Shown here: positions 48,848 to 57,939 of the stretch, piece after piece | How positions within the stretch are numbered: the first letter of the stretch is position 1 | Layout of the letters: each line of letters opens with the position of its first letter | Source of the DNA: CAYXTW01 sp964452645 | Lineage (GTDB): Bacteria > Zixibacteria > MSB-5A5 > GN15 > PGXB01 | Direction of reading: 5' to 3' | Assembly (NCBI GenBank): GCA_964452645.1 | Contig: CAYVMO010000003.1 | Span: forward strand, 157,271 to 221,270 | DNA: 64,000 bases | Notes under the pieces: model-generated | Told to the model about the DNA's origin: nothing | The model's database searches: none | The model's input: the letters and a program-made list of their open reading frames with translations, nothing else | Made by a program: the position numbers and the translations under genes

Positions 48848-49711
48848 TTAGTCTCTTCGGGCCGAGAAAATCAGAAAAGAGTCTAAAGCGGCCAGACTTA
48901 AAAGCCTTTTTGTGCTAATATAGAATCCGGACATTTCCGGCGTTTTATACGATGCGCGAATTCTGTTGATTATGGAAAAGCCTGCTTTTTTCAAGGTCAA
49001 TTCAAGCGTTTTTGCCGCAAAAAACGACCGATGATATTTCGGATGATTGCCTCCCGTCCATTTTCGCCTCGACAATTTAAATTTCAGGCTGTCAAGATTA
49101 GGAACCTCGATGAAACATATTCCGCCGCTTCTTAGCAATTTGCGAATTTTAATTAATTCATCGAGGGGATTAAGGAAGTGTTCCAACACGTGCCAGAGTG
49201 TGATTATATCGAATGTATGACCTTTTTTGACCATGTCATCCAATGTCTCATTTCCCGAATTAATTCCGAATTCATTTCTTGCATATTCAACCGCCTTTAC
49301 AGAAGCGTCGATTCCATAGGCGGCATAACCGGCGTCACCCGCTGTTTTCAGGAAAAATCCCAGGCCACATCCGACATCCAGTAAATCGCCCTGCTTTTTT
49401 TCCTTTTTTATAAATTCCAATCTTTGCTCGTTTATGGCGAAAAGCGTCGAAAGCCGTTTATCGCGGGAATCCTGACGATAATCGGCGGCATTATAAATTA
49501 TTTCACCATAATAGCTTTCATACAGGGTCTTCGCATCAGGTGGATTGGCCAGATAAACCAGCGAACAATCTTTACATTTTACAATAGCAAATTCCCGCTC
49601 CAGATATTTTATACGAAATTTATCGCACGCGCAATTCGGGCAGTTTCTATATTCGGCCGTACCAATCGGCAATAGATTATTCTTACTCAATAATCCTGCC
49701 CTCCGGGCCAC
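48848..49711 (-). CDS. Class I SAM-dependent methyltransferase with N-terminal zinc-binding motif
   Basis: This 287-residue protein begins with a four-cysteine motif (CPNCACDK...VKCKDC) at about 24-45. A Rossmann methyltransferase domain follows: DVGCGLGFFLKTA is motif I (near residue 110) and DIITLWHVLEHFLNP is the acidic post-I region. This layout is common in Methyltransf_23-type enzymes of polysaccharide and antibiotic-sugar loci. Its substrate is unknown, and no sugar pathway is nearby. It starts with GTG at 49711. It lies between secreted protein genes with no shared operon evident. Confidence 0.85.
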   Translation of the reverse strand: MARRAGLLSKNNLLPIGTAEYRNCPNCACDKFRIKYLEREFAIVKCKDCSLVYLANPPDAKTLYESYYGEIIYNAADYRQDSRDKRLSTLFAINEQRLEFIKKEKKQGDLLDVGCGLGFFLKTAGDAGYAAYGIDASVKAVEYARNEFGINSGNETLDDMVKKGHTFDIITLWHVLEHFLNPLDELIKIRKLLRSGGICFIEVPNLDSLKFKLSRRKWTGGNHPKYHRSFFAAKTLELTLKKAGFSIINRIRASYKTPEMSGFYISTKRLLSLAALDSFLIFSARRD

Positions 49712-49771
49712 GAAATATCATGTGCGTCAAGGCAGTAAATCGTCGGTGGGGAATCGAACAAGCGTACATTT

Positions 49772-52054
49772 TCAATTACAACTTGGTTCCGGGCCACCAT
49801 TATACAAAAACCCGATCAAATACGTAATATCGAAAATATTTATGATACTGTCGCCGTTGGAATCACCCATATCGAGTGGATCGGGTGCGGGGCCATCCAG
49901 GTACAAATATGTAATTAAAAATGAGATGTCGAAAATGTTTATGGCACCGTCGTTATCGGCATCACCGCAGGTTCTGGCAACCGTAATACTCAAATGCTGT
50001 ACATCCTCCAGAGACGGAATGTCGGAATCGACAGCGCGGACGGTGAACGGGAAAGTGCCCAATGCCGTTGATGTTCCCGAAATGACTCCGGTGGAAGTTT
50101 CAAGATTTAATCCTTCGGGAAGGTTGCCGGCGGTTATGTCCCACGTGTATGGTGGGTTACCGCCTTCAGCCTCGACGATAGTCGAGTAAGGCAAACTGCC
50201 GTTTGCATCTGGAAGCGATGTCGTCATTACGTGAACTTCCGGATCGGGCGGATAGCAGACTTCGACGCGAATCAGAAAATTGTAATCGGCCCCCCATGCT
50301 TCATGGAGCGTTCGCCAGTTACTGCCGTCGTATAATCCGCTGCGATCCTGTTCGGGTGTACCATTATCTATATAAAACCAGTGCGTGTCAAGAGGGGCAG
50401 GCTCGAGATCGGTAAAACCGATATGGAAATCCTCATCCTCCTTGAATGAAATCTGCTTTGCATATAGATCAATGAATCCCAGGTCGCCGCCGGGAATATC
50501 GACCGAGTCGATTTTGGTCGTCGGATAAGTACCATCGCTGTTCCAGATATACATTCTGAAAGGTGATTCGGGAAGAATACCGGTAACACTCACCGATGAC
50601 AGGGTGCACTCCTTCGTCGCAGTAAACCTGACATTATATAAATCATATCCACCGGCATCGGGCAGGGGCGTCATGTACGAAGCGGTGCCATTGTCAAATT
50701 GCAGTACCTCACCGTTTAATTTCCGCTGAATCTTTAACGTCGGATCACCGATCAGAGTCATACCGTAAAACCAGGAAATCTCCCATTCGTCAAAGCCGCC
50801 GACCGCGCGTTGATAGAACCAGTTCTTGAAAGCCTTGCCTATTTCTTCACCCTCCCCTAAGGGTTGATAGAAGTCTTCGAAATAAAGCATCGAGCCGGTC
50901 TTGGCGCTGCCGATAGACGCCAGGCCGTGATCCTGATTGAAAGTGTACCATCCGGCACAATAGTCCGGTTCGATATAACGGGCATTGGAACAGGCAAACA
51001 GATTATAAAAAAGCGCCGTCGGTTGGATGGCCTTAATTTCGGAGTTAAATATCCACGACCATTCGTCGTCAGGATTCTTAAATCCATGTCCCTGCGGCCA
51101 GGAATGCGCGCAAACCTGGATAAATTCGTAATCCTGCGGGAGGCGTGCTTTGTAATCGGGACTCCATGTTTCCCAGGGGTCACGAATAAAAGTGCGATTG
51201 CGATATGACTCGCCGACGTTCATATTCCACCAATCACCCGGTGCCCAGTCATCGTCAATGTATACCAGCGCCCGACTACCTACGGGAAAAAGATCACTCC
51301 GGTATAAATGATCTTTGTAAAAATAATTCTCGATTAAATCGACTTCATTAGCGCCGTCAAGCGTCAGGGGCGAGGCGGTCAGTCGACCGACATAAATCTC
51401 GGGGAAAACATCGCCGGTGTGCGAGTCATATTTGCCGTCGTAGTCATTGTCTGTAAAAACACCGTCCATATCCATATAAAATAGATCGATGGGGAATTCT
51501 TCATGCTCCGGCGGGTCACCGAAATCGGTTTCATACCATGGTACCGGCAAATCGCCGATAAGGACGCACCCTGACATACCGTCGGCATATTCATCCTGTA
51601 GAAATGCACGCAAATCCTCCGGGGAACCACCCAGCGTTGTATATAGTTCGGCATCGTATCCCTCGCCGATGAGGTCCATAATATATTGATCGATCGACGA
51701 TTGAACCTGATTATAAAGCATGGTGTTGATAATCACGCAGAATTCCACGCCTTTGCGATCATTATTATTCTCCAGGGCGGTAATCCGTTCTATCTGAAAA
51801 GGGCCGACATCTCCAACCTGTGCGCGCCACTCTTCATAAGTTGTGGGCCGGCTGTTATCGGGCGAGACCCATCGGGTCATCGCGGTATTTCGGATATCGA
51901 AATTCGGATCGGATTTGTCAACGGGAACCGGCAAATTATTTTTTGAATCCCGGGCAAAAGAGGTGCAGGATAATAAACTGATCGAAAAACCGAATAAAAT
52001 AAAGAAAATAAACCGTTGATTAATATTGTACTTCGTCGATTTATTTATGAACAT
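49772..52054 (-). CDS. Gingipain-like C25 family peptidase with Ig-like domain and dockerin
   Basis: This 760-residue secreted protein has a signal ending SLLSC, so it may be a lipoprotein (Cys30). Residues of about 100-445 form a caspase-like C25 domain. The catalytic His is His317 in VCAHSWPQGHGF and the Cys is Cys355 in FNLFACSNARY (written here as NLFACSN). A beta-sandwich follows at about 450-610, an Ig-like domain with LPEGLNLETSTGVISG at about 620-695, and a dockerin with two INIFDIT repeats at the end. Gingipain relatives are usually secreted and cut proteins after Arg or Lys; specificity here is not known. A promoter lies at 52131-52158. Confidence 0.82.
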   Translation of the reverse strand: MFINKSTKYNINQRFIFFILFGFSISLLSCTSFARDSKNNLPVPVDKSDPNFDIRNTAMTRWVSPDNSRPTTYEEWRAQVGDVGPFQIERITALENNNDRKGVEFCVIINTMLYNQVQSSIDQYIMDLIGEGYDAELYTTLGGSPEDLRAFLQDEYADGMSGCVLIGDLPVPWYETDFGDPPEHEEFPIDLFYMDMDGVFTDNDYDGKYDSHTGDVFPEIYVGRLTASPLTLDGANEVDLIENYFYKDHLYRSDLFPVGSRALVYIDDDWAPGDWWNMNVGESYRNRTFIRDPWETWSPDYKARLPQDYEFIQVCAHSWPQGHGFKNPDDEWSWIFNSEIKAIQPTALFYNLFACSNARYIEPDYCAGWYTFNQDHGLASIGSAKTGSMLYFEDFYQPLGEGEEIGKAFKNWFYQRAVGGFDEWEISWFYGMTLIGDPTLKIQRKLNGEVLQFDNGTASYMTPLPDAGGYDLYNVRFTATKECTLSSVSVTGILPESPFRMYIWNSDGTYPTTKIDSVDIPGGDLGFIDLYAKQISFKEDEDFHIGFTDLEPAPLDTHWFYIDNGTPEQDRSGLYDGSNWRTLHEAWGADYNFLIRVEVCYPPDPEVHVMTTSLPDANGSLPYSTIVEAEGGNPPYTWDITAGNLPEGLNLETSTGVISGTSTALGTFPFTVRAVDSDIPSLEDVQHLSITVARTCGDADNDGAINIFDISFLITYLYLDGPAPDPLDMGDSNGDSIINIFDITYLIGFLYNGGPEPSCN

Positions 52055-52130
52055 TTTTTTATTCCCCGGGCAAAAATCATTTCAACAACATGTCCTCGGC
52101 GGGAGGGGTAATTAATCTATGTACCGTAAC

Positions 52131-52158
52131 AATATACAGTATGTTTATATTTTGTCAA
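52131..52158 (-). promoter_or_regulatory. Sigma70-type promoter of the C25 peptidase gene
   Basis: On the minus strand TTGACA (52158-52153) is followed after 16 bases by TATATT (52136-52131). The start codon is about 75 bases on. Confidence 0.6.
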
Positions 52159-52195
52159 TACTGAAAGAAGTTGGGAATCCGGAAAATCGGTCTAT

Positions 52196-53026
52196 TTATC
52201 CCTGCCCCGGGGAAAGAATCGCATAAACGTGCTTCTCATACTCGGCACCGTCGCCAAGATACATCCTGAGTGAGGGCGGCCAGAAATCAAATCCGGAACG
52301 CGTCAACAAATCGACGAAGCTTTCCTTCATCTCCGGTACACCGACTAATAGCGCTCTGTCCCAATACCTTACGATAATCGATTCTAATAGATTTCGTGCG
52401 TTTTGGATATCATTGCAAACCATCGGGCCAATCATCGAAAAATTCCCCGCACACGGTTTGACGATGGCATAACCAAATGCTTCAGACTGCTTGTCGATGT
52501 ATATCGATTCGGGCATCTGCTCGAAAAATGCCGCCAGCATCCGGCCGCGGTCCAGATCAGTTTTTTCTTTATCGAATTTGATAATATCATCAATCGATGA
52601 TACGAGATGCGGTTTTTCAGAAATGTCCGCTTTTTTCGGATTTCTGCAGAAACGGAGTGATAAGTACTTATCGCGAAAACCAAGCCTTCTATATAAGGGT
52701 ACAGCCGGAAATACGGCATCAAGTTCAATTGATTGCACTCCTTTCTGCCGCAGATATTCAATACCCTTTTTCATTAACATCTCACCTATTCCGTGACCGC
52801 GATATTCCCGGGGGACAATCAAGCCACCGATAAATCCGAAAAAATCGTAGGATGTCGAGGTAATCATCCCGACATATTCATTATCCTGCCGCGCGATAAA
52901 ACAGCCGTCCGGCTCGAAATCGATATGGCGTTCGAAATCAGCGCGCAGATAGCCCCATTTTTCGATATCAGTCATCCTGAGCGTAAAGTCGAAATCGCCC
53001 GGCGTCATCACCTGAATGGTTATCAT
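52196..53026 (-). CDS. GNAT family N-acetyltransferase
   Basis: This 276-residue protein has a GNAT domain in its first 130 residues. The acetyl-CoA loop is VPREYRGHGIGEMLM near residue 75, and LYRRLGFRDKY is the end motif. The C-terminal half (about 140-276) is a second, degenerate acetyltransferase-like domain, as in YitI-type GNAT proteins. The acceptor substrate is unknown. It is transcribed alone and divergently from the ABC operon. Confidence 0.88.
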   Translation of the reverse strand: MITIQVMTPGDFDFTLRMTDIEKWGYLRADFERHIDFEPDGCFIARQDNEYVGMITSTSYDFFGFIGGLIVPREYRGHGIGEMLMKKGIEYLRQKGVQSIELDAVFPAVPLYRRLGFRDKYLSLRFCRNPKKADISEKPHLVSSIDDIIKFDKEKTDLDRGRMLAAFFEQMPESIYIDKQSEAFGYAIVKPCAGNFSMIGPMVCNDIQNARNLLESIIVRYWDRALLVGVPEMKESFVDLLTRSGFDFWPPSLRMYLGDGAEYEKHVYAILSPGQG

Positions 53027-53212
53027 AATGATGAAATATACGAAATCAGCGGCGGTCGGGTTTCAAGCATGGCGGACAAAAATTTAAAATAAAAATGGAA
53101 CCAAAAATATACTTGATAGTAAAATCGGCATTATAGATAGAACTTGACAAGTAATGGATTTTATATAATTTGCTCGATTAATTTGGTAAAAATTGATAAT
53201 TGACGCTGGAAA

Positions 53213-54148
53213 ATGATATCGCTTCGAAATCTGACCAAATATTACGGACTGACTCTGGCTGTTGATGACATCTCTTTCGATGTCGAAAAAGGAACCGTTG
53301 TCGGATTTTTGGGACCGAACGGTGCCGGTAAGACGACTACGGTGCGAATTATCACGGGATATTTGGCGGCCACCTCCGGTTCGGTTCTGGTAGATAATTT
53401 AAATATAGAAACCGAATCCCTCGAAGTCCGAAAGAAAATCGGTTATCTTCCGGAAAACTCGCCTATCTATCTGGACATGAACGTTCTTGATTATATCAAG
53501 TTCATGCAGAGCATGCGCCGGGAGGAGGGTTTTACCAACGGCAAAAGAATCGAGGAAGTAATCGAAATTTGCGGCTTGGACGACGTTCTGCAAAAAAACA
53601 ACGGTGAACTTTCCAAGGGGTATCGGCAGAGGGTCGGTTTGGCGCAGGCATTGATCCATGACCCGGAGATATTGATACTCGATGAGCCGACAGCCGGTCT
53701 TGACCCCAATCAGATTATTGAAATCAGAAACCTGATCAGGAAATTGGGTGCACAAAAGACGATTATAATTTGCTCGCATATTTTGCCTGAAGTTGAGGCA
53801 ACCTGTAACCGTGTACTTATTATCAGTCGCGGCAAAATCGTTGCCGACGGCAGCCCGACGCAATTGCAGGCCTCCTTCGAAGGAAAAGGGATTCTGACGC
53901 TGCAAATTAAGAATAATTTGGATACATTTTCCGAAAAAATCATTTCTGTCCCCGGTGTTGAAAGAATTATTTCCAGCGATCCGGTCGGGGACAATCTTGT
54001 CGAGATGCATATCGAAACGGTCAAAGGGACCGATCCGCGCGAAAATGTTTTCCGGCTGTGTATGGAGACCGATTCGGTTTTAATGGAGATGAAACGCGTG
54101 GAAACCTCGCTGGAAGATATTTTCCGGGAGTTGACACAAAAGGAGTAA
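53213..54148 (+). CDS. ABC-2 type transporter ATP-binding protein, GldA-like
   Basis: This 311-residue ATPase has Walker A (GPNGAGKTT), signature LSKGYRQRV, Walker B (LILDEPTAGLD) and the switch His (CSHILPEVE), followed by a C-terminal extension of about 90 residues. It resembles GldA and related ABC-2 ATPases. The next three genes (permease, GldG-like, DUF4340) run on the same strand with gaps or overlaps of a few bases, so this is a compact operon. In Bacteroidetes, GldA/F/G are required for gliding; in other phyla this operon is common and its role unclear. Confidence 0.93.
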   Translation: MISLRNLTKYYGLTLAVDDISFDVEKGTVVGFLGPNGAGKTTTVRIITGYLAATSGSVLVDNLNIETESLEVRKKIGYLPENSPIYLDMNVLDYIKFMQSMRREEGFTNGKRIEEVIEICGLDDVLQKNNGELSKGYRQRVGLAQALIHDPEILILDEPTAGLDPNQIIEIRNLIRKLGAQKTIIICSHILPEVEATCNRVLIISRGKIVADGSPTQLQASFEGKGILTLQIKNNLDTFSEKIISVPGVERIISSDPVGDNLVEMHIETVKGTDPRENVFRLCMETDSVLMEMKRVETSLEDIFRELTQKE

Positions 54149-54154
54149 ACAAAA

Positions 54155-54865
54155 GTGCACCAGATTCTGATTCTGGCCAGAAAGGAATTCAGATCGTATT
54201 TCGATTCGCCCGTCGCGTACGTGGTTATTACGCTTTTTCTGCTGATTGCCGGCTGGCAGTTTTCAACGGCGCTATTTTTAAGTAACACCGCCGATCTGCG
54301 AACGCTTTTCAGCATGCAACGATTTATTCTCTTGTTTTTTATTCCGGCGCTGTCGATGCGTTTGATATCCGAGGAAAAAAGACTGGGAACGATTGAACTT
54401 TTGATGACGCTGCCGATCAAAGACTGGCAGTTGGTCCTGGGCAAATTTCTGGCCGCTTATTTACTGGTTGCGATCACGATATTTTTGACTCTGATTCATT
54501 ATATAACGATATCGATCCTCGGCGAACCGGATCTGGGCGCCGCCGTCGGCGGTTATCTGGGGATTATTCTGATCGTCGGCGTATATCTGTCAATCGGGAT
54601 TTTTACTTCCAGCCTGACACAAAACCAGATCGTAGCTTTTATCGTTGCCTTTGTGATAATCTTTACGCTTTTTATCCTGCGCAGTGTCATCGTCTTTTTC
54701 CCCGGTTTTATTGCATCGATTTTGGAATATCTCTCAATGGATTATCATTTTGACAACATTGCGCGCGGTGTTATCGACAGTCGTGATTTGATATATTATT
54801 TTTCGATGATGTTTCTGTTTTTGTTTTTGACGGTGCAGTCGCTGGAAAGCAGGAAGTGGAAATAA
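54155..54865 (+). CDS. ABC-2 type permease, GldF-like
   Basis: This 236-residue permease starts with GTG six bases after the ATPase and has six hydrophobic helices. It begins with LILARKEFRSYFDSPVAYVV, a typical GldF/NatB start, and contains EEKRLGTIELLMTLPI, the conserved cytoplasmic loop of ABC-2 permeases. Its TAA stop overlaps the ATG of the GldG-like gene by one base, so translation is coupled. Its transported substrate is unknown. Confidence 0.93.
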   Translation: MHQILILARKEFRSYFDSPVAYVVITLFLLIAGWQFSTALFLSNTADLRTLFSMQRFILLFFIPALSMRLISEEKRLGTIELLMTLPIKDWQLVLGKFLAAYLLVAITIFLTLIHYITISILGEPDLGAAVGGYLGIILIVGVYLSIGIFTSSLTQNQIVAFIVAFVIIFTLFILRSVIVFFPGFIASILEYLSMDYHFDNIARGVIDSRDLIYYFSMMFLFLFLTVQSLESRKWK

Positions 54866-56472
54866 TGGCGATAAAGGACGTAAAAACGAAATCAACAGCC
54901 GGTTTGCTGATAGTAATTGTCGCGGCGATTCTTATTATTATTAATCTTATTTCGCTGAATATATTTTCGCGCGCCGACCTGACCGATGAAAATATTTATT
55001 CGCTGTCGGATGCTTCAATCAATCTGGTCAAAAGCCTTAATGACCGGTTGACGGTCAAGGCCTTTATTACTGAAGACTTGCCGGCGCCGCATAATAATGA
55101 TGCCCGATATTTAAAAGATTTGCTGGATGATTATAAGGCATATTCGGGCGGCTACCTCCAGTACGAATTCATTGATCCCGTCAAGACCGGCCGCGAAGAC
55201 GAAGCCATGGGTTACCGGATACCGCCGGTCCAGTTTAATGTTTTTCGCAATGATAAGACCGAATTTATCAAGGGATTCAAGGGGGTCGCGCTCCTGTACG
55301 GCGACAAGCAGGAAGTTATTCCTTTTATCGAAAATACCGGCACGCTTGAATATGATATATCGAGCGCTATAAATAAATTGATCCAGACGCGGGTGCCGAC
55401 CATCGCTTTTACGACCGGGCATGGTGAACCGGATCTTTCGAGCGACATGAGTTGGGCCAACCAGATGCTACAGAAGGAATATCGTGTCCAGTCTTTGAAC
55501 CTGAAAAATCTGAAGAATATTCCGAAACAGATTGAGGCGCTTTTTATCGTGGCGCCCAAAAAACCGTTTCTTGACTGGGAGCTTTATCTGATCGATCAAT
55601 TTATCATGAGAGGCGGGAAAGTCGCTTTTCTGATCGATAAGTTCGATATAAATATACAGCAAACGGCCGTAACGCCGATTGATAATAATCTCGACAGCCT
55701 GATGGATTTTTATGGGGTCGGAATCAGACAAAATCTGGTTGTCGACCTGCAATGCAATATGGTTCCGGTGATGCGCGACATGGGCCAGTTCAAGATGCAG
55801 AGTATCGTCAATTACCCGTTTTATCTGGCGATAGGCAATTTTAATCCTGATAATCCGATTGTCAAGGGTATGAAAACTTTTAATCTCTTGTTCGCCAGCC
55901 CGATGGATTTTTCTCCCGAATTGGGCGCCGACCGGCAAAGACAATGGCTTTTTAAAAGCTCCGAGGAATCCGGCGTAAGAAGTCTTCCTATTGACATATC
56001 TCCGGAGAAAAAATATTTCAAGGAAGATTTTAATGAACCCGATCTTCCTTTGGGTGCGGTCTTGACCGGACATTTTGACAGCTATTTCAATAATAAGCAA
56101 ATTCCCGAATACGCCGGGACCGATACGCTTTCGGCCGATACGGTTATGGATCACATTGATTCCACCGATGATTCCCGAATGGTCATTATCGGTAATGGCT
56201 CGTTTATTAAAGATGATAATAAGAGAAATTCGACCAGCTTCGTAATTTTAATGAATATTGCCGACTGGCTGACCCAGGAAAAAGGCTTGATTTCAATCCG
56301 CTCCAAGCAGGTCAGCGGGCGGATACTTAAGGTGACCTCAGATTCCACCAAGCAGCTGGTTAAATATGTAAATATGCTGGCCATGCCGTTTGTCGTGGTT
56401 ATCTTCGGTCTGGTTCGCTGGCAATTCAAACGAGCGGCCAGGAAAAAACGCAGAATGGGAGCCGGGGCATGA
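54865..56472 (+). CDS. GldG-like ABC-associated auxiliary protein
   Basis: I place the start at ATG 54865, which overlaps the permease stop (TAATG). The 535-residue protein has an N-terminal helix (about 13-35), a large periplasmic part with an ABC-type-uncharacterised-transport domain (GTLEYDISSAINKL, TTGHGEPDLS near 180) and a C-terminal helix (about 510-530). This is the GldG/IFT52-like layout. It partners the GldF-like permease. Its end overlaps the DUF4340 gene by four bases. Confidence 0.9.
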   Translation: MAIKDVKTKSTAGLLIVIVAAILIIINLISLNIFSRADLTDENIYSLSDASINLVKSLNDRLTVKAFITEDLPAPHNNDARYLKDLLDDYKAYSGGYLQYEFIDPVKTGREDEAMGYRIPPVQFNVFRNDKTEFIKGFKGVALLYGDKQEVIPFIENTGTLEYDISSAINKLIQTRVPTIAFTTGHGEPDLSSDMSWANQMLQKEYRVQSLNLKNLKNIPKQIEALFIVAPKKPFLDWELYLIDQFIMRGGKVAFLIDKFDINIQQTAVTPIDNNLDSLMDFYGVGIRQNLVVDLQCNMVPVMRDMGQFKMQSIVNYPFYLAIGNFNPDNPIVKGMKTFNLLFASPMDFSPELGADRQRQWLFKSSEESGVRSLPIDISPEKKYFKEDFNEPDLPLGAVLTGHFDSYFNNKQIPEYAGTDTLSADTVMDHIDSTDDSRMVIIGNGSFIKDDNKRNSTSFVILMNIADWLTQEKGLISIRSKQVSGRILKVTSDSTKQLVKYVNMLAMPFVVVIFGLVRWQFKRAARKKRRMGAGA

Positions 56473-57395
56473 AACGACTGGCGATTCCGATAGCGATTTT
56501 AGTGGTGATTCTTATCATCTGGCTGATCCAGAGCAGGATAGAGAAGCAACAGATATCCGGACGGATAATCGAGAATTTTCTTAACCTTAATGCCGATCAA
56601 ATTACAAAAATCGTAACCATAAACGGCGTCGATACGTTGACCTTTCAAAAGGATCAGGGTCGATGGTATCTGCTCGACCCGCTGCCTCGTCGGACCGACA
56701 GTATGGCGGTCGGAAATATGCTCTCTTCGGCAGCCGGAATTCGAGTCGGTAAAGTGATTTCCGAAAATGTCGATCGCCAGGGCGATTTTATGGTCGATAA
56801 AATCGGCGGCAATCTGGTCCGGTTTTATCAGGATGATAGTCTTTTAAGCGAGGTCATTATCGGCAAAGTGGCCTCTGACAGAACTCACACATACATCCGA
56901 AAGCCGGATTCCGACGAAGTCTATCTGGCTGAAGGCCTTTTGACCTATACCTTCCGACGGCAGAAATCCCAATGGCTGGATAAGACCATATTTTCATTCA
57001 GCCCGGAATCGGTCGCGAAAATCGAGTTGGTTTATCCCGATAACAGCATCAGAATGTCGGCCTCGGATTCGACCTGGTATATATCAAAAAAACCGTACAA
57101 AGACAGTATTCTGGCCGACTCGGCGATAGTTGTTAACTATGTACGACGAGTCAGTAACACATTTGCCAATGATTTCGTAAACGCCGCCGACAGCGGCTTG
57201 GTCGATTTTAAGAATTTTTCACTTAAAATAAATATCTACTTGGATGATGGCTCTACCCATTCGGCTGAATTTGCGAAAGAAAGTAAAGATAACAATCGTA
57301 TTTACTGCCGAAAGCCGGATTTGGATGAAACGTTCGTTATATATAAAAGCCGATTTGAAGGCCTGAAAAAGAAATTTTCAGATTTTATGCCTTAA
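56469..57395 (+). CDS. DUF4340 domain protein
   Basis: This 308-residue protein has one N-terminal helix and an extracytoplasmic DUF4340 region, seen in the repeated pattern of WYLLDPLPRRTDSMAV near residue 70, with a second similar repeat from about 200 (WYISKKPYKDSILADS). DUF4340 proteins almost always sit beside GldG-like genes, as here, where the ATG overlaps the GldG stop by four bases. The function is unknown; it is probably a periplasmic part of the ABC complex. It ends the operon. Confidence 0.88.
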   Translation: MKRLAIPIAILVVILIIWLIQSRIEKQQISGRIIENFLNLNADQITKIVTINGVDTLTFQKDQGRWYLLDPLPRRTDSMAVGNMLSSAAGIRVGKVISENVDRQGDFMVDKIGGNLVRFYQDDSLLSEVIIGKVASDRTHTYIRKPDSDEVYLAEGLLTYTFRRQKSQWLDKTIFSFSPESVAKIELVYPDNSIRMSASDSTWYISKKPYKDSILADSAIVVNYVRRVSNTFANDFVNAADSGLVDFKNFSLKINIYLDDGSTHSAEFAKESKDNNRIYCRKPDLDETFVIYKSRFEGLKKKFSDFMP

Positions 57396-57560
57396 AGCAA
57401 TCATTTGAATCAGATAGAAAATTAATTTCAAAAAACCATCCTTCGCCTGATTATATGCGTCGTTGACGGACATCATCGGGCTTTTCATATTTTCATTGAT
57501 TATCTCTTTCGAATCCTTTATACTTCCTGTATAAATCTCGTTATATAAGGAGCAAAAGTC

Positions 57561-57845
57561 ATGGCAACTTTTATCATGGCCCTTAATATCAATCCGAGCG
57601 CCAAAAAATTGCATTCCGATCTGCCGATGCGCATTAACGAATCGCTTGAGGTCTTTCGCAGGAATAATATCACTATTGACAATCTGTATGCAACGCTTGG
57701 CCGATATGATTATCTGGCGCTGTTTAACTCTGATGACCCAACGGCAGCCTTTAAGATTGCATCGGAAATTAATTCATTGGGGATATTGGAAACCGAGACC
57801 TGGCCGGTAATCGAATACGACGACTATACGCGGCTGTTCCGGTAG
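57561..57845 (+). CDS. GYD domain protein
   Basis: This 94-residue protein matches the GYD family of small alpha/beta proteins: FIMALNINPSAKK at the start and the LGRYDYLALF segment near residue 47. The family has no assigned function that I know; its ferredoxin-like fold suggests ligand binding. AAGGAG precedes the ATG at 57561. No close partner gene is evident. Confidence 0.82.
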   Translation: MATFIMALNINPSAKKLHSDLPMRINESLEVFRRNNITIDNLYATLGRYDYLALFNSDDPTAAFKIASEINSLGILETETWPVIEYDDYTRLFR

Positions 57846-57939
57846 TGCAGATTATAAATACTCGAAGTCCTTTTTAAAAAATGATATCGTTATATCTGAT
57901 GCGCAAACCATACACATATATTTTATTTTGGAGTATAAC

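Noticed and set aside
53144..53169. TTGACA followed by TATAAT upstream of the GldA-like gene
   Set aside because: The spacer is only 14 bases, too short for a normal sigma70 promoter.
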